Source: Cellvibrio mixtus subsp. mixtus J3-8
GTDB lineage: Bacteria > Pseudomonadota > Gammaproteobacteria > Pseudomonadales > Cellvibrionaceae
Direction: 5' to 3'
Length of the DNA stretch: 64,000 nucleotides
Assembly (NCBI RefSeq): GCF_000766945.1
Contig: NZ_KN266208.1
Coordinates: 436,209 to 500,208 of the forward strand
Part shown: in pieces, positions 36,613 through 45,804 of the stretch
Position numbering within the stretch: the first letter of the stretch is position 1
Layout: every line of letters begins with the position of its first letter
Notes under the pieces: model-generated
Told to the model about the DNA's origin: nothing
What the model saw: the letters and a program-made list of their open reading frames with translations, nothing else
Databases searched by the model: none
Position numbers and translations under genes: made by a program

Positions 36613-37737
36613 ATGACATTACAAAAAAAACTCCTTGCTGCCAGCATCATCAGCAGCGCCGCTTTTATGATCGGCTGTCAAGACAAATCCGCCCCGGAAA
36701 AAACTGAATCCGCAGCAGCTCCTGCCACTGCACCATTAGTTGCAGATCCATCCGTGGACCCCGCTAAATTTCTGAACCAACCGTTGGTGAGGGATATTTA
36801 CACCGCTGATCCATCGGCCCACGTTTTTAATGGCAAGTTATATATTTATCCTTCACACGATATCGATTCCGGCATCACCACCGATGGCGAAGGCGATAAG
36901 TTTGATATGAAGGATTACCGCGTGTTCTCGCTGGATACCGCAACCAATGCGGTCACCGATCACGGTGAAGCGCTTACGCTAAAAGATGTTCCCTGGGCCA
37001 GCCGCCAACTCTGGGCCCCCGATGCTGCAGAGAAAAATGGAAAATACTATTTATTCTTCCCGGCAAAAAATAAAGAAAATATTTTCCAGATCGGCGTCGC
37101 CACCAGTGATTCACCAACCGGCCCATTCAAAGCCGAACCGGAACCGATCAAAGGCAGTTTCAGTATTGATCCCGCCGTATTTAAAGATGACGACGGCGCT
37201 TACTACATGTATTTCGGTGGCATTTGGGGCGGGCAACTGCAACGCTGGACCAGCGGCAGTTACGTCACTGAAGATAAATACCCTGCAAGTAATGAACCCG
37301 CACTCAGCCCGAAAATTGCCAAATTGAGTGATGATTTATTGCAATTTGCCGAAGCACCGAAAGATGTACAAATTCTGGATGGTTCCGGCGTACCTTTGCT
37401 CGGCACCGATACCAATCGTCGTTTCTTTGAAGGTGCCTGGGTGCATAAATTCAACGGCAAATATTATTTGTCTTACTCCACTGGCGACACCCACTACATC
37501 GCCTACGCAATTGGTGATACCCCGTACGGTCCATTCACCCATAAAGGTATCGTGCTGACCCCCGTATTCGGCTGGACCAATCACCATTCCATCGTACAAC
37601 ACGAAGGCAAATGGTTTTTGTTTTACCACGATTCACAACTTTCCGGTGGCAAAACCCATTTGCGCAACATCAAAGTTACCGAGCTAACCCACCTGGATGA
37701 CGGCACCATCCAAACGATTGATGCATATTTGGATTAA
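36613..37737 (+). CDS. GH43 glycosidase lipoprotein
   Basis: A 374-residue GH43 enzyme anchored as a lipoprotein: lipobox FMIGC with Cys22, then an Ala/Pro/Thr-rich linker to about residue 50. Key acids: Asp66 in YTADPSAHVFNG, the Asp in SIDPAVFKDDDGAYY, and the Glu in RFFEGAWVHKFNGKYYLSYS. The C-terminal FGWTNHHSIVQHEGKWFLFYHD is typical of GH43 arabinofuranosidases/beta-xylosidases. It probably trims arabinoxylan side chains or oligosaccharides at a membrane surface. The ATG at 36613 is chosen because it directly starts the signal; an upstream frame reaching into manD is rejected. A terminator follows. Confidence 0.9.
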   Translation: MTLQKKLLAASIISSAAFMIGCQDKSAPEKTESAAAPATAPLVADPSVDPAKFLNQPLVRDIYTADPSAHVFNGKLYIYPSHDIDSGITTDGEGDKFDMKDYRVFSLDTATNAVTDHGEALTLKDVPWASRQLWAPDAAEKNGKYYLFFPAKNKENIFQIGVATSDSPTGPFKAEPEPIKGSFSIDPAVFKDDDGAYYMYFGGIWGGQLQRWTSGSYVTEDKYPASNEPALSPKIAKLSDDLLQFAEAPKDVQILDGSGVPLLGTDTNRRFFEGAWVHKFNGKYYLSYSTGDTHYIAYAIGDTPYGPFTHKGIVLTPVFGWTNHHSIVQHEGKWFLFYHDSQLSGGKTHLRNIKVTELTHLDDGTIQTIDAYLD

Positions 37738-37756
37738 TTCGTTTTTCCGTAAAATA

Positions 37757-37796
37757 AAAAAGCCCGAATAGTTTTTGCTATTCGGGCTTTTTTTTC
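37757..37796. terminator. Strong terminator after the GH43 lipoprotein gene
   Basis: An 11-base perfect stem AGCCCGAATAG (37761-37771) / CTATTCGGGCT (37778-37788) with A-rich and T-rich flanks. The repeat element copy B begins right after the T-run. Confidence 0.95.
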
Positions 37797-37964
37797 GTAG
37801 GTTGTGGTGAGCTTGCGAACCGCAACATGACCATATATCCGCAATTACAAAAACCAAAATCCGTGCGCCGTTAATTGGTTTTTTTGCACTTACAAAACAA
37901 TGTGCCATTTGCAATTACGAATGCTGCAGTTCACAGCTCAGCCTGCGCGGCCGCCGCAATCTAC
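37797..37964. repeat. Palindrome-bounded repeat element, copy B (degenerate)
   Basis: A 168-base relative of the element at 7749-7961. The left arm is almost identical (GTAGGTTG-TGGTGAGCTTGCGAACCGCAACATGACCAT with one base lost) and the middle shares ACCAAAAT, GCGCCG and GCAATTACGAATG blocks. The right arm is decayed and the 19-base tandem array is absent. It fills the gap between two terminators. Confidence 0.8.
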
Positions 37965-38044
37965 TGACTTTTATTTTAATCAGCGCGCCCTTGTGCAAAC
38001 CAGGCCGATTTTTTGTATTTATACAATCATTAATTCAAATAAAA

Positions 38045-38075
38045 AAAGCGCACAGTTTTCACTGTGCGCTTTTTT
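38045..38075. terminator. Bidirectional terminator after the large TonB receptor
   Basis: AGCGCACAGT (38047-38056) / ACTGTGCGCT (38061-38070), four-base loop, with A-run and T-run flanks; positioned just past the receptor stop on the minus strand. Confidence 0.93.
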
Positions 38076-38093
38076 CAGATTCATTACGAACGA

Positions 38094-41000
38094 TTAGAAC
38101 TTCGCGCGCAATGACAGAGTGTAGCGACGATCCATAACGAACCAGCTGCGGCCAGCGGTCATACCATCATCATTGAGGATTGCCAATGTTTTGGTTTGCT
38201 CATTGGTCAGGTTGGTGCCTTGCAGACCGACAGTGATATTGTCGTTGATGTTGTACATGATCGACGCATCCAGCATACCAATATCGTCAGACCACAGCGG
38301 GTATTTGGAAATTACGTCACGTGTAGTCAGCAAATATTTTGAACGCCAGTTGTAAGCCGCACGCACTTGCCAATCATATTTTTCGTACATCAAGGTGAAG
38401 TTAACAGTTTCTTCTGATTGACCTTGCAGTGGTACGTTGTTCAGGTTTACACGTGCACCGGTGTCATTCTCACCACCATTAGCCCAATCAGCATTTTCAT
38501 AATCTACTTCGTTGTGTGGAACACCGGAAGATTTGATTTTGGTGAAAGTACCTTGCACACCCAGGCCATCCCATGGAGAGGGAAGGAAGTCGAAGAATTG
38601 CTGGTAAGCCAATTCGTATCCGTACATTTTGCCCTCACCACCATTACGCGTAGTGGTCAGTTCTACTTCACGAACTTCGTCCGGATAAATCGGGTTGGCA
38701 ATTTCTTCAACCACTGCACCTTGCACAAAGAAGTTGGAAAGATCTTTATAGAACACGGTTCCGGTCAAAGAGCCGGTCGGTGCGAAATACCACTCCAGAG
38801 AAACGTCATACTGATCGGATTCCATTGGCATCAACTTGGTATTGCCGCCCGAACCGCGCCACTCATCAACCCACATTTTGTTAGGAACACGCACAGCTGT
38901 TGGTGTGCCATCACTGCCCGTAACTGTGTAAGTGTCGTAAGTTGCTTCGTATTGATCAGTGCTCATGGTGATATTGTTACGCACATCGCCCATGTCAGGA
39001 TAAGCAACCGCTTTTGCATAAGCAAAACGCGCTAACAAATCGCTCGACAGCTCCATTTTCACGTTCAGGCTTGGCAACAAAGTGTCGTAACTGGACTCGG
39101 CATCACTAAAACCGGCAGCAGTATCACCATAGCGGCGATCCGCTTCGTTCAGCCAGTTGTAGCCTTTGCTTACCCAGGAGTTCGTTGTGTCTTCCATGAA
39201 AGCCCTGACATCAGCATAAGTACCGTCAGCAATTTTGCCTTCCATGTAGGCTTTTACGGATGCGCCAGTCAATGGCGTGCTCAAACCGGCTGGCGGAGCG
39301 TCAGTATCCGGAACGTAGTTTTTATCGATTTCAGCCGTTTTAACGTAGCCGCGCGATTCACGATCCAGCTCAACGTAACGGAAACCAAGGTTACCGGCGA
39401 TTGGGTAAGTCAAGTCATCAAAGCCAAAATCAAACCGCACGTACGCAGCTTTGTTGGTTTCACCAGTGATGGCGATATCGCTCGGTTGGAACAAACCGTA
39501 TTGTGCATCGTTGCCAGCCAGGCAGTGGTAAGGATTGTAGCTACCTGACGCTGAGCGCTCAGGGAAGCCCGCATCGCCCGGACACAAGCGGTTATCGCGA
39601 ATATTGGCAACGACTTCACGCTTGATACCCAGCATTTGATTGCCGCCTGCGATATCAATGACGCCACCGCGATGGAAGTTGCTCCAGTCGTTAACCTGTA
39701 CCCAATCAGCCTGGTCCGGAGTGTGGTCGATATACAGTGCACCTGCGGAGAATTCCGGCGCAACTGAGCCCCACCCCCAACTGGTTGAGCGTACGGTTTG
39801 TTCACGATCCGCCCAGCGAACACCGGCCTTTATCCCCTTGAGTGGACCCGCATCATCAAATTGACGAGTGATATCCAGGCGCACAGCATCGGCATCACCT
39901 TCGGAACGCTCATAATGGCTCATACCAGAACGCCACCAGTAGCTCGTAGGATCAGTGAAATAGTTAGCATCACCTGCCGGGTCGTTACTAAAGCCGGGGA
40001 CGTTTGCATAAGCGGCTAACCATTTGTCGCGGTTAGCATCGCGCGCACCGCCCCATGGTTCAGTTAATTTCATCGTCGGCGTACTGCCACGCAAATCAAC
40101 TTCTTGCAAACCGGCAACAGCCAGGTGCAACACCAGATCATCGTTAGAGGTTTCAGCTTGCACGTGCTGGACATCCAGCTCGACAGTCCAAAGGTCATCC
40201 GGAGTCCACTTCAGGTTTGCACTGAAATCTTCAACCAGGGTCTCACCGGTTACACCGCGAGTATCCACCTGGAATTTTTGACCAAATTGCTGGCGTGGTG
40301 TCGGGATACCACTCCAGGAGTTTGGATAGCGAATATTGACTGGCTCTTCCCATACACCATTAACTTGATGGCCTGCCTGGCCGCTCGCACGCCAGTCACC
40401 GCTGCCATCCGACATTTGACCGTACTGGAAACGGCCCTGGTCGTCGAATATGAACTCGCTTCCAGTAACAGGACGAATACGGCGGTCACCATCTTTATAG
40501 CCGCCCTGGTATTTCATGGCGTCTTCCCACCAATCCAGTTGTGAATTGGAACGGATATATTCAGTGGTTACCAGGAATTTGTCATCGAGATCTTTCCACT
40601 GGAAAGAGGTATTGATGCCCTCCCGGGTACGCTCATCTTCTTTTACCAGGAAGTTAGCACCCGATGGCATCCACACTTCACCGTAAGTAGCGTAATCGGT
40701 AGTAGCCATTCCCGGACAAGCAACACCGCTTGCACGCTTGTCAAAGGCTTCTGCGCCCGGCAACCAGCAAGGAATGTAACGTTTGTAGGCATCCGATTGG
40801 ATGTTGTGGTTTTCGGTGATCATTTCGGATTTAACCGCGTTGATCAAAAATCCGAACTCACCCGCATTAGTTTCCCAGCGATTGCTGAATAAACCGGAAA
40901 TAGTTGGCTTGGTTTCTTCTGACAAATCGCCATAAGTGGCTTCTGCACTGAAGGCGGTCATCATACCGCTTTGGTCAAAGGGTTTACGGGTACGCAAACT

Positions 41001-41528
41001 GACGGTACCACCGATACCACCTTCTACCATGTCCGCTTGCTGGTTTTTATATACATCAACACCGGCCATCATTTCCGGCGAAACGTCCTGGAATGACAGA
41101 CCACGGCCGGAGTTAGCAGTGAATGAATCACGGCCATTAAACTCGGAACGGGTTGCGGTCATACCGCGAATTACCGCACCTGAACCTTCTGCCGACATAT
41201 GATCCGGATCATCGACTGCGGCAAAACGCTCGATTGAAATACCGGGAATGCGCTGCATAGCTTCAAGTACAGAACGGTCCGGCAATGCGCCGATATCCGA
41301 TGCAGAAACAGAATCGACGAAGGTCGATGCATTACGTTTTACATCCTGGGCATTTTGCAAGCTCTGACGCATACCGCTAACAACAATCTCCTCAACGCTT
41401 TCTGTTTCGGTAGCGGTTTGTGCAAATGATGGCGAGCCCAGTGCAATTACACACAATGCCAACATGGATTTTTTAAACTGGATTCCCTCGTGTAGTCGCG
41501 CAGTTTTATTGTTGCTTTGATAACTCAT
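38094..41528 (-). CDS. Large TonB-dependent receptor, probably for xylo-oligosaccharides
   Basis: A 1144-residue outer-membrane receptor. A signal peptide ends near SFAQ, followed by a TonB-box-like VEEIVVSGMRQSLQNAQ, a plug with FVDSVSASDIGALPDRSVLEAMQRIPGISIERF, AVIRGMTATRSEFNGRD and VDVYKNQQADMVEGGIGGTVSLRTRKPF, and a large barrel ending in RRYTLSLRAKF. This plug type is typical of carbohydrate-specific receptors in Caulobacter, Xanthomonas and Cellvibrio. Location next to the xylan enzymes and shared upstream motifs with the xylanase suggest uptake of (glucurono)xylo-oligosaccharides; the ligand is not proven. AAGGGG before the ATG supports the start. It is monocistronic, with a terminator downstream. 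Confidence 0.9.
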   Translation of the reverse strand: MSYQSNNKTARLHEGIQFKKSMLALCVIALGSPSFAQTATETESVEEIVVSGMRQSLQNAQDVKRNASTFVDSVSASDIGALPDRSVLEAMQRIPGISIERFAAVDDPDHMSAEGSGAVIRGMTATRSEFNGRDSFTANSGRGLSFQDVSPEMMAGVDVYKNQQADMVEGGIGGTVSLRTRKPFDQSGMMTAFSAEATYGDLSEETKPTISGLFSNRWETNAGEFGFLINAVKSEMITENHNIQSDAYKRYIPCWLPGAEAFDKRASGVACPGMATTDYATYGEVWMPSGANFLVKEDERTREGINTSFQWKDLDDKFLVTTEYIRSNSQLDWWEDAMKYQGGYKDGDRRIRPVTGSEFIFDDQGRFQYGQMSDGSGDWRASGQAGHQVNGVWEEPVNIRYPNSWSGIPTPRQQFGQKFQVDTRGVTGETLVEDFSANLKWTPDDLWTVELDVQHVQAETSNDDLVLHLAVAGLQEVDLRGSTPTMKLTEPWGGARDANRDKWLAAYANVPGFSNDPAGDANYFTDPTSYWWRSGMSHYERSEGDADAVRLDITRQFDDAGPLKGIKAGVRWADREQTVRSTSWGWGSVAPEFSAGALYIDHTPDQADWVQVNDWSNFHRGGVIDIAGGNQMLGIKREVVANIRDNRLCPGDAGFPERSASGSYNPYHCLAGNDAQYGLFQPSDIAITGETNKAAYVRFDFGFDDLTYPIAGNLGFRYVELDRESRGYVKTAEIDKNYVPDTDAPPAGLSTPLTGASVKAYMEGKIADGTYADVRAFMEDTTNSWVSKGYNWLNEADRRYGDTAAGFSDAESSYDTLLPSLNVKMELSSDLLARFAYAKAVAYPDMGDVRNNITMSTDQYEATYDTYTVTGSDGTPTAVRVPNKMWVDEWRGSGGNTKLMPMESDQYDVSLEWYFAPTGSLTGTVFYKDLSNFFVQGAVVEEIANPIYPDEVREVELTTTRNGGEGKMYGYELAYQQFFDFLPSPWDGLGVQGTFTKIKSSGVPHNEVDYENADWANGGENDTGARVNLNNVPLQGQSEETVNFTLMYEKYDWQVRAAYNWRSKYLLTTRDVISKYPLWSDDIGMLDASIMYNINDNITVGLQGTNLTNEQTKTLAILNDDGMTAGRSWFVMDRRYTLSLRAKF

Positions 41529-41634
41529 GAACTAACCCCTTCTTAAATTTATGATTAGGTGTTGTAGATGTGACCAGTGCCAGGCGCACCGGAAGCCGGT
41601 TGATATACCAGGATACGCACTGGATTACGCTCAA

Positions 41635-41647
41635 CTTGTACACTAGT
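41635..41647 (-). promoter_or_regulatory. Motif ACTAGTGTACAAG upstream of the large TonB receptor
   Basis: On the minus strand this matches 11 of 13 bases of the word upstream of the GH10 xylanase and 12 of 13 of the word inside the GH115 gene. It is about 110 bases upstream of the receptor start. Confidence 0.45.
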
Positions 41648-41688
41648 AACCTAATGTACATGTTGCATGCTATGTTGGCACCTAAGTA

Positions 41689-41707
41689 TTGTCAATCTGA
41701 CCATAAG
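41689..41707 (-). promoter_or_regulatory. Candidate xylan-regulon operator, TonB receptor copy
   Basis: The minus strand reads CTTATGGTCAGATTGACAA. It matches 14 of 17 bases of both the xylB-upstream site and the xylanase-upstream site and keeps the GTC-N5-GAC symmetry. It lies about 165 bases before the receptor start. Confidence 0.55.
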
Positions 41708-41815
41708 ATGGGGTTTATACGTTTTTTATATAACCAATCCGGAAAGCACGAAAGAAAGAATGGGGCGACAGGTCAATATCCTGCACCTGAACAGTTCACG
41801 GACAAGGATGTAAAA

Positions 41816-41850
41816 GAAAAAACACCGGGGTCAGCGAGCCCGGCGTTTAT
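41816..41850 (-). terminator. Terminator after the DJ-1/PfpI gene
   Basis: On the minus strand, AACGCCGGG and CCCGGTGTT form a nine-base stem with one mismatch, followed by a T-run. It is 23 bases past the stop codon. Confidence 0.75.
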
Positions 41851-41872
41851 ATAAATAAAGGGTAAAGAATAA

Positions 41873-42763
41873 TTAAGGGGCCTTTCCAGCGTTCAATGCC
41901 TTGATAAACACCGCTGTAAACTCTTCATCCGAAAAAGGCTGGCGGCCGGTAATCAACTCGCGATCTTGCACCACATGGTTCTGCCAGGCTTTTCCGGATT
42001 CAACAATCGCGCCCGCTTCCGCCAAGGCTTCCGCCGGGTAGAAAAGCACTTTTCCGTTGAGCTGGGACTGCTCTGCCATACGCTCTTCTACTGTGCTGAA
42101 TACAGTCATGCGATAGCCCGCATAAGGCCAATTTTTGCTGGCGCGTTCAAGCCCTGCGCTATCACCGCTTGCAGCAGCGGTAGCGAACGTTGCGGCATCC
42201 GGCAGCGCCGAGAGCAATGCAACCGGGCCATGGCAAATCAGGGCAGTTGGCTTATTCGCCACATGAAATTCACGTAATAACTTGCCCAGCTCTGCATTCG
42301 TTGTTAAATCGCCAAGCGGCGCGTGGCCACCCGGAACAAAAACACCACTATAGCCGGCAGTACCTTGCTTCAATACTTGCGCAAAACTGAGCGGCTGTTT
42401 CAAACCCGGCAAACTTTGTGCAAAACTTTTCATTTGCTCCAGCGTTTGTTTATTACCACCAAAGAATTTTGCATCCAGCGAATGCACATCCCAATTCGCG
42501 GCATTGCCTTTCGGGTTTGCAAATACCGGCTCGTAACCGGCGGCGATTAACGCTTTTACCGGCACAGTCAATTCATTAAGGAAATATCCGGTCGAATAAG
42601 TTTTTCCATCTTGCAATGGAATCTCGCTTACACTCGACACCACCACTAACACTTTACCTTTGCTTTCTGCCGCGAACGAATTAACTGCTGTAACGCTCGC
42701 TATAACCACCACCAGGGCCGCCGCTAATAATTGCCGTATCGTTGATAACCATGAATTTGCCAT
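41873..42763 (-). CDS. Exported DJ-1/PfpI-superfamily protein
   Basis: A 296-residue class I glutamine-amidotransferase-like protein of the DJ-1/PfpI superfamily. It has an N-terminal signal peptide (to about AVNSFA), strand KVLVVVSSVSEIPL, the acidic/Gly-rich VFVPGGHAPLGDL, and the nucleophile elbow ALICHGPVALLSAL with Cys177. Members include glyoxalase III-like and chaperone-like proteins; an exported form is less common and its substrate is unknown. The ATG at 42763 is chosen because GGAGG precedes it; an upstream GTG would overlap that site. It is divergently paired with a LysR regulator, which may control it. Confidence 0.87.
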   Translation of the reverse strand: MANSWLSTIRQLLAAALVVVIASVTAVNSFAAESKGKVLVVVSSVSEIPLQDGKTYSTGYFLNELTVPVKALIAAGYEPVFANPKGNAANWDVHSLDAKFFGGNKQTLEQMKSFAQSLPGLKQPLSFAQVLKQGTAGYSGVFVPGGHAPLGDLTTNAELGKLLREFHVANKPTALICHGPVALLSALPDAATFATAAASGDSAGLERASKNWPYAGYRMTVFSTVEERMAEQSQLNGKVLFYPAEALAEAGAIVESGKAWQNHVVQDRELITGRQPFSDEEFTAVFIKALNAGKAP

Positions 42764-42956
42764 AACAACCTCCACATAAATAAACCTGTTATTCCGTCAC
42801 CCGATGTAATTAATCGACAACGGTACACTACCCGAGTTCATATCCAGAAATTCCCTACTACACACTGAATTTACTGCCTCTGGTTGCTACTCTAGCGATG
42901 TGGATTTATATGTTGTAGATTCAGCGGATCACTTCATTATTAACCTGGTGTAATAA

Positions 42957-43874
42957 ATGGATCGAAAGTTCTACAGCAATAATCTGGGCAGTATCCAGAT
43001 TTTCTGCAAATCCGCCGAACTGGAAAGCTTTTCTGCCGCCGCTGTAGCGCTGGGTATCACCCCCGCCGCCGTGAGCCGTTCAATAGCGCGTATTGAAAGT
43101 CGTATGGGTGTGCGGTTATTTGCGCGCTCCACTCGTCACATCCGTCTCACCGATGAAGGCAAGCTTTATTACGACGAATGTATTCGTGCCCTGCAGCAGC
43201 TGGAAGCTGCCGAGAGATTATTGACCGGCGGCCTGGATACACCGCGCGGCACATTGCGCATCAGCGTGCCCACCACGTATGGGCATTGCCGGGTGATGCC
43301 AGTGATCCACAAATATCGCCGACGTTATCCGGAGGTTGCATTGGAAATAAATATCTCCAATCGCAATATTGATTTCATTGAAGAAGGTTACGACCTTGCC
43401 ATTCGCTTAGGCCAACCGAAAGACTCACGCTTAATCGCACGCAAGCTGGAAGATGCGCAACTTGGTATTTACGCTGCACCGGAATATTTAATGCACCGCG
43501 GTACACCGCAAACATTGGACGATTTACCACAACACGACTGCATCCATTTCATAATGCCCGCTACCGGCAAACCTATGCCCTGGACGTTCCATCGCGATGG
43601 CAATGAAGTAACACTCGATATTCACAGCAGCATCCACATTACCGGCGATGTCCTCGGCTGCATCACCTACGCCGCTGCCGGCGGTGGGCTTGTACAAACT
43701 TACGATTTTATCGCAGCGCAAAAACAGTACGGTAATTTGGTTGAAGTATTGAAGCCCTATCGCGGCGCTTCGCGCAGTTTTTCAGTGTTGTATCCGCACA
43801 CCAGAATACTCGCGCCGAAAACGCGGGCGTTTATTGATTTGTTGGTGGAAGAATGTGGCAATAGCAAAAATTAA
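42957..43874 (+). CDS. LysR-family transcriptional regulator
   Basis: A 305-residue regulator with an N-terminal winged helix (FCKSAELESFSAAAVALGITPAAVSRSIARIESRMGVRLFARSTRHIRLTDEGKLYYD) and a periplasmic-binding-like effector domain (TLRISVPTTYGHCRVMPVIHKYRRRYPEVALEINISNRNIDFIEEGYDLAIRLG). It belongs to the large CrgA-like group that often regulates a divergently transcribed neighbour, here the DJ-1/PfpI gene across 193 bases. Effector unknown. No strong ribosome binding site precedes the ATG. Confidence 0.92.
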   Translation: MDRKFYSNNLGSIQIFCKSAELESFSAAAVALGITPAAVSRSIARIESRMGVRLFARSTRHIRLTDEGKLYYDECIRALQQLEAAERLLTGGLDTPRGTLRISVPTTYGHCRVMPVIHKYRRRYPEVALEINISNRNIDFIEEGYDLAIRLGQPKDSRLIARKLEDAQLGIYAAPEYLMHRGTPQTLDDLPQHDCIHFIMPATGKPMPWTFHRDGNEVTLDIHSSIHITGDVLGCITYAAAGGGLVQTYDFIAAQKQYGNLVEVLKPYRGASRSFSVLYPHTRILAPKTRAFIDLLVEECGNSKN

Positions 43875-44058
43875 ACCGTGAAAAAATTCTGGCAAATAAA
43901 ACGCAACAATTTGAAAAGTCCACTTAATCCTTTCACTAACAAATTAGTTCGTTTACGAAATATTAAATAAAATATGCAGCCTGCAAAAGCACCATCACTT
44001 AACGTTGCAAGAGCGCTCCGGAAATTGGTGCCCGGAAATAGCGAATTAATAAAACAAC

Positions 44059-44084
44059 AAAGGCGACTCAAAAGTCGCCTTTAC
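44059..44084 (-). terminator. Terminator after orn
   Basis: AAAGGCGACT (44059-44068) / AGTCGCCTTT (44073-44082), four-base loop, between the convergent LysR and orn genes. The poly-T side serves the minus strand best. Confidence 0.8.
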
Positions 44085-44100
44085 ATTACGCTAGAAAGTA

Positions 44101-44658
44101 TTAATCCATCTTAAAAAACGTTGCACGATAATGCTGCAATTCCGCAATGGAATCCTTAATGTCATCCAACGCTAAATGCGCACCGGATTTTTTTACGCCG
44201 GCGATAACATCAGGGCGCCAGCGGCGGGCCAATTCTTTTACGGTGCTGACATCAAGGTTGCGATAGTGGAAATAGGCTTCCAGCTTTGGCATGCCGCGCA
44301 CTAAAAAGCGGCGATCCTGGCAGATGGAATTTCCACTGATCGGTGATTTGCCTTTGGGAACCCATTGCTCAAGGAATTTAATGGTTTCGGCTTCTGCTTG
44401 CTCAACACTGATTTTACTTTCACGCACACGCTGGGTGAGGCCGGATTTGCCGTGCTGGTTGGTGTTCCATTCGTCCATATTGAGCATGATACTGTCAGGC
44501 TGGTGGACGGCGAATACCGGACCTTCAGCGAGGATATTGAGATCGGCATCAGTGACGATGGTGGCGATTTCGATGATTACGTCAGTATCGGGATCAAGGC
44601 CGGTCATTTCCAGGTCGATCCAGATCAGGTTGTTTTCATTCAGGACAGGGGTTGTCAT
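44101..44658 (-). CDS. orn: Oligoribonuclease
   Basis: A 185-residue DEDDh 3'-5' exonuclease that degrades diribonucleotides, the last step of RNA decay, and pGpG from cyclic di-GMP turnover. Motif I is [16 protein letters not shown] (Asp15, Glu17); the sequence continues with [40 protein letters not shown] and the C-terminal [18 protein letters not shown] that supplies the His and Asp. The length is standard. It is divergent from rsgA across about 86 bases, as in many gammaproteobacteria. GAGGAA supports the ATG. Confidence 0.97.
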   Translation of the reverse strand: MTTPVLNENNLIWIDLEMTGLDPDTDVIIEIATIVTDADLNILAEGPVFAVHQPDSIMLNMDEWNTNQHGKSGLTQRVRESKISVEQAEAETIKFLEQWVPKGKSPISGNSICQDRRFLVRGMPKLEAYFHYRNLDVSTVKELARRWRPDVIAGVKKSGAHLALDDIKDSIAELQHYRATFFKMD

Positions 44659-44744
44659 AGGTTATTCCTCACAAATCAGGCACAATGTTTGCCAGACTAA
44701 ACCATAAATCGCCCGCTAGCCAATCGAGACCTGAAAAACCACGC

Positions 44745-45767
44745 ATGTCCAAACGTAAACTCACTCGCCGCCAGCAATGGCGCATCGACAAAATCCAGGA
44801 AGAACGCAGTGCCCGCGCGGCAAAACGCGATCAATTGGCTGACGAACACTTAAATGACACCGAATTGGGCCCTGAGCAGCACGGGCTGATCATTACGCAC
44901 TTTGGCACCCAGGTCGTAGTGGAATCCACCGAAGGCGAAAATGCCGGTCAGCACCAGCGTTGCCACTTTCGCAGCAACCTGGGCTCATTGGTAACAGGCG
45001 ATAGGGTAGCCTGGCGCGCGGGGAATCCGACCGGGGTTGTAGTTGCGGTAATGCCGCGCGATTCAGCATTGCAACGCCCTGACCCGCACGGTGACATGAA
45101 AACGGTAGCGGCAAATATTGATCGCATTATGATTGTGGTCGCGCCCTATCCTGAACCCCACGCCAATTTGATTGATCGCTATTTGGTCGCCGCTAACGCA
45201 ATTGAAATAGAACCGGTTTTAGTGATTAATAAAATCGACCGCATCGATGAGACAACGCGCGAAAAAATTTCTTACCTGGAAAATACCTATCGCGAATTGG
45301 GTTACAAGGTGCTTATGGTTTCAACCAAAACTGACCACGGGCTGGATGAGTTGCGCGAATATTTAAAAGATTACACCAGCGTATTTGTCGGCCAGTCGGG
45401 CGTGGGGAAATCATCGCTGATCAATGCACTGTTGCCGGAATCCAATTTGCGCGTAGGTGACCTATCCGAGCGCCAGCAAGGCACGCACACGACTACCAGC
45501 GCCATGCTGTTACATTTTCCGGCAGGAGGCCATTTAATTGATTCACCCGGTATTCGTGAATTTGGTTTGTGGCATATGGAAGAAGATGAAGTGCTGGAAG
45601 GCTTTATCGAATTCAAACCCTTTATTGGTCACTGTAAATTCCGCGATTGCTCACATCGCCACGAGCCCGGTTGTGCAATTTTAAAAGCACTTGAAAATGG
45701 CGAGATTAGCGAAACAAGAATGAGTTCCTACCGTTATATTTTGCGTACCCTGAATGAAAATAGTTAA
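44745..45767 (+). CDS. rsgA: Ribosome biogenesis GTPase RsgA
   Basis: A 340-residue circularly permuted GTPase that helps mature the 30S subunit. Order of motifs: basic N-terminus [14 protein letters not shown]-fold region, G4 NKIDR, then the P-loop [15 protein letters not shown]2-like GTHTTT, G3 DSPGIREFG, and a zinc-binding C-terminus with His/Cys in [16 protein letters not shown]. The ATG at 44745 is preferred over 44685 because the family begins with this basic stretch. It is divergent from orn and 37 bases ahead of rhdA. Confidence 0.96.
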   Translation: MSKRKLTRRQQWRIDKIQEERSARAAKRDQLADEHLNDTELGPEQHGLIITHFGTQVVVESTEGENAGQHQRCHFRSNLGSLVTGDRVAWRAGNPTGVVVAVMPRDSALQRPDPHGDMKTVAANIDRIMIVVAPYPEPHANLIDRYLVAANAIEIEPVLVINKIDRIDETTREKISYLENTYRELGYKVLMVSTKTDHGLDELREYLKDYTSVFVGQSGVGKSSLINALLPESNLRVGDLSERQQGTHTTTSAMLLHFPAGGHLIDSPGIREFGLWHMEEDEVLEGFIEFKPFIGHCKFRDCSHRHEPGCAILKALENGEISETRMSSYRYILRTLNENS

Positions 45768-45804
45768 AAAAGCGCACCGATTTTAATTTCATAAGGAGCA
45801 ACCC

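Larger units (their letters stand above)
41529..41872. other. Control region of the large TonB receptor
   Basis: No convincing gene. An open frame of 94 codons on the plus strand here has no family resemblance and an untypical composition, so it is not called. The gap holds two operator candidates (41635-41647 and 41689-41707) and a terminator for the DJ-1/PfpI gene at its right end. Confidence 0.6.

Noticed and set aside
41570-41854. 94-codon plus-strand open frame upstream of the large TonB receptor
   Set aside because: No ribosome binding site, no family resemblance, and it overlaps likely operators and a terminator.
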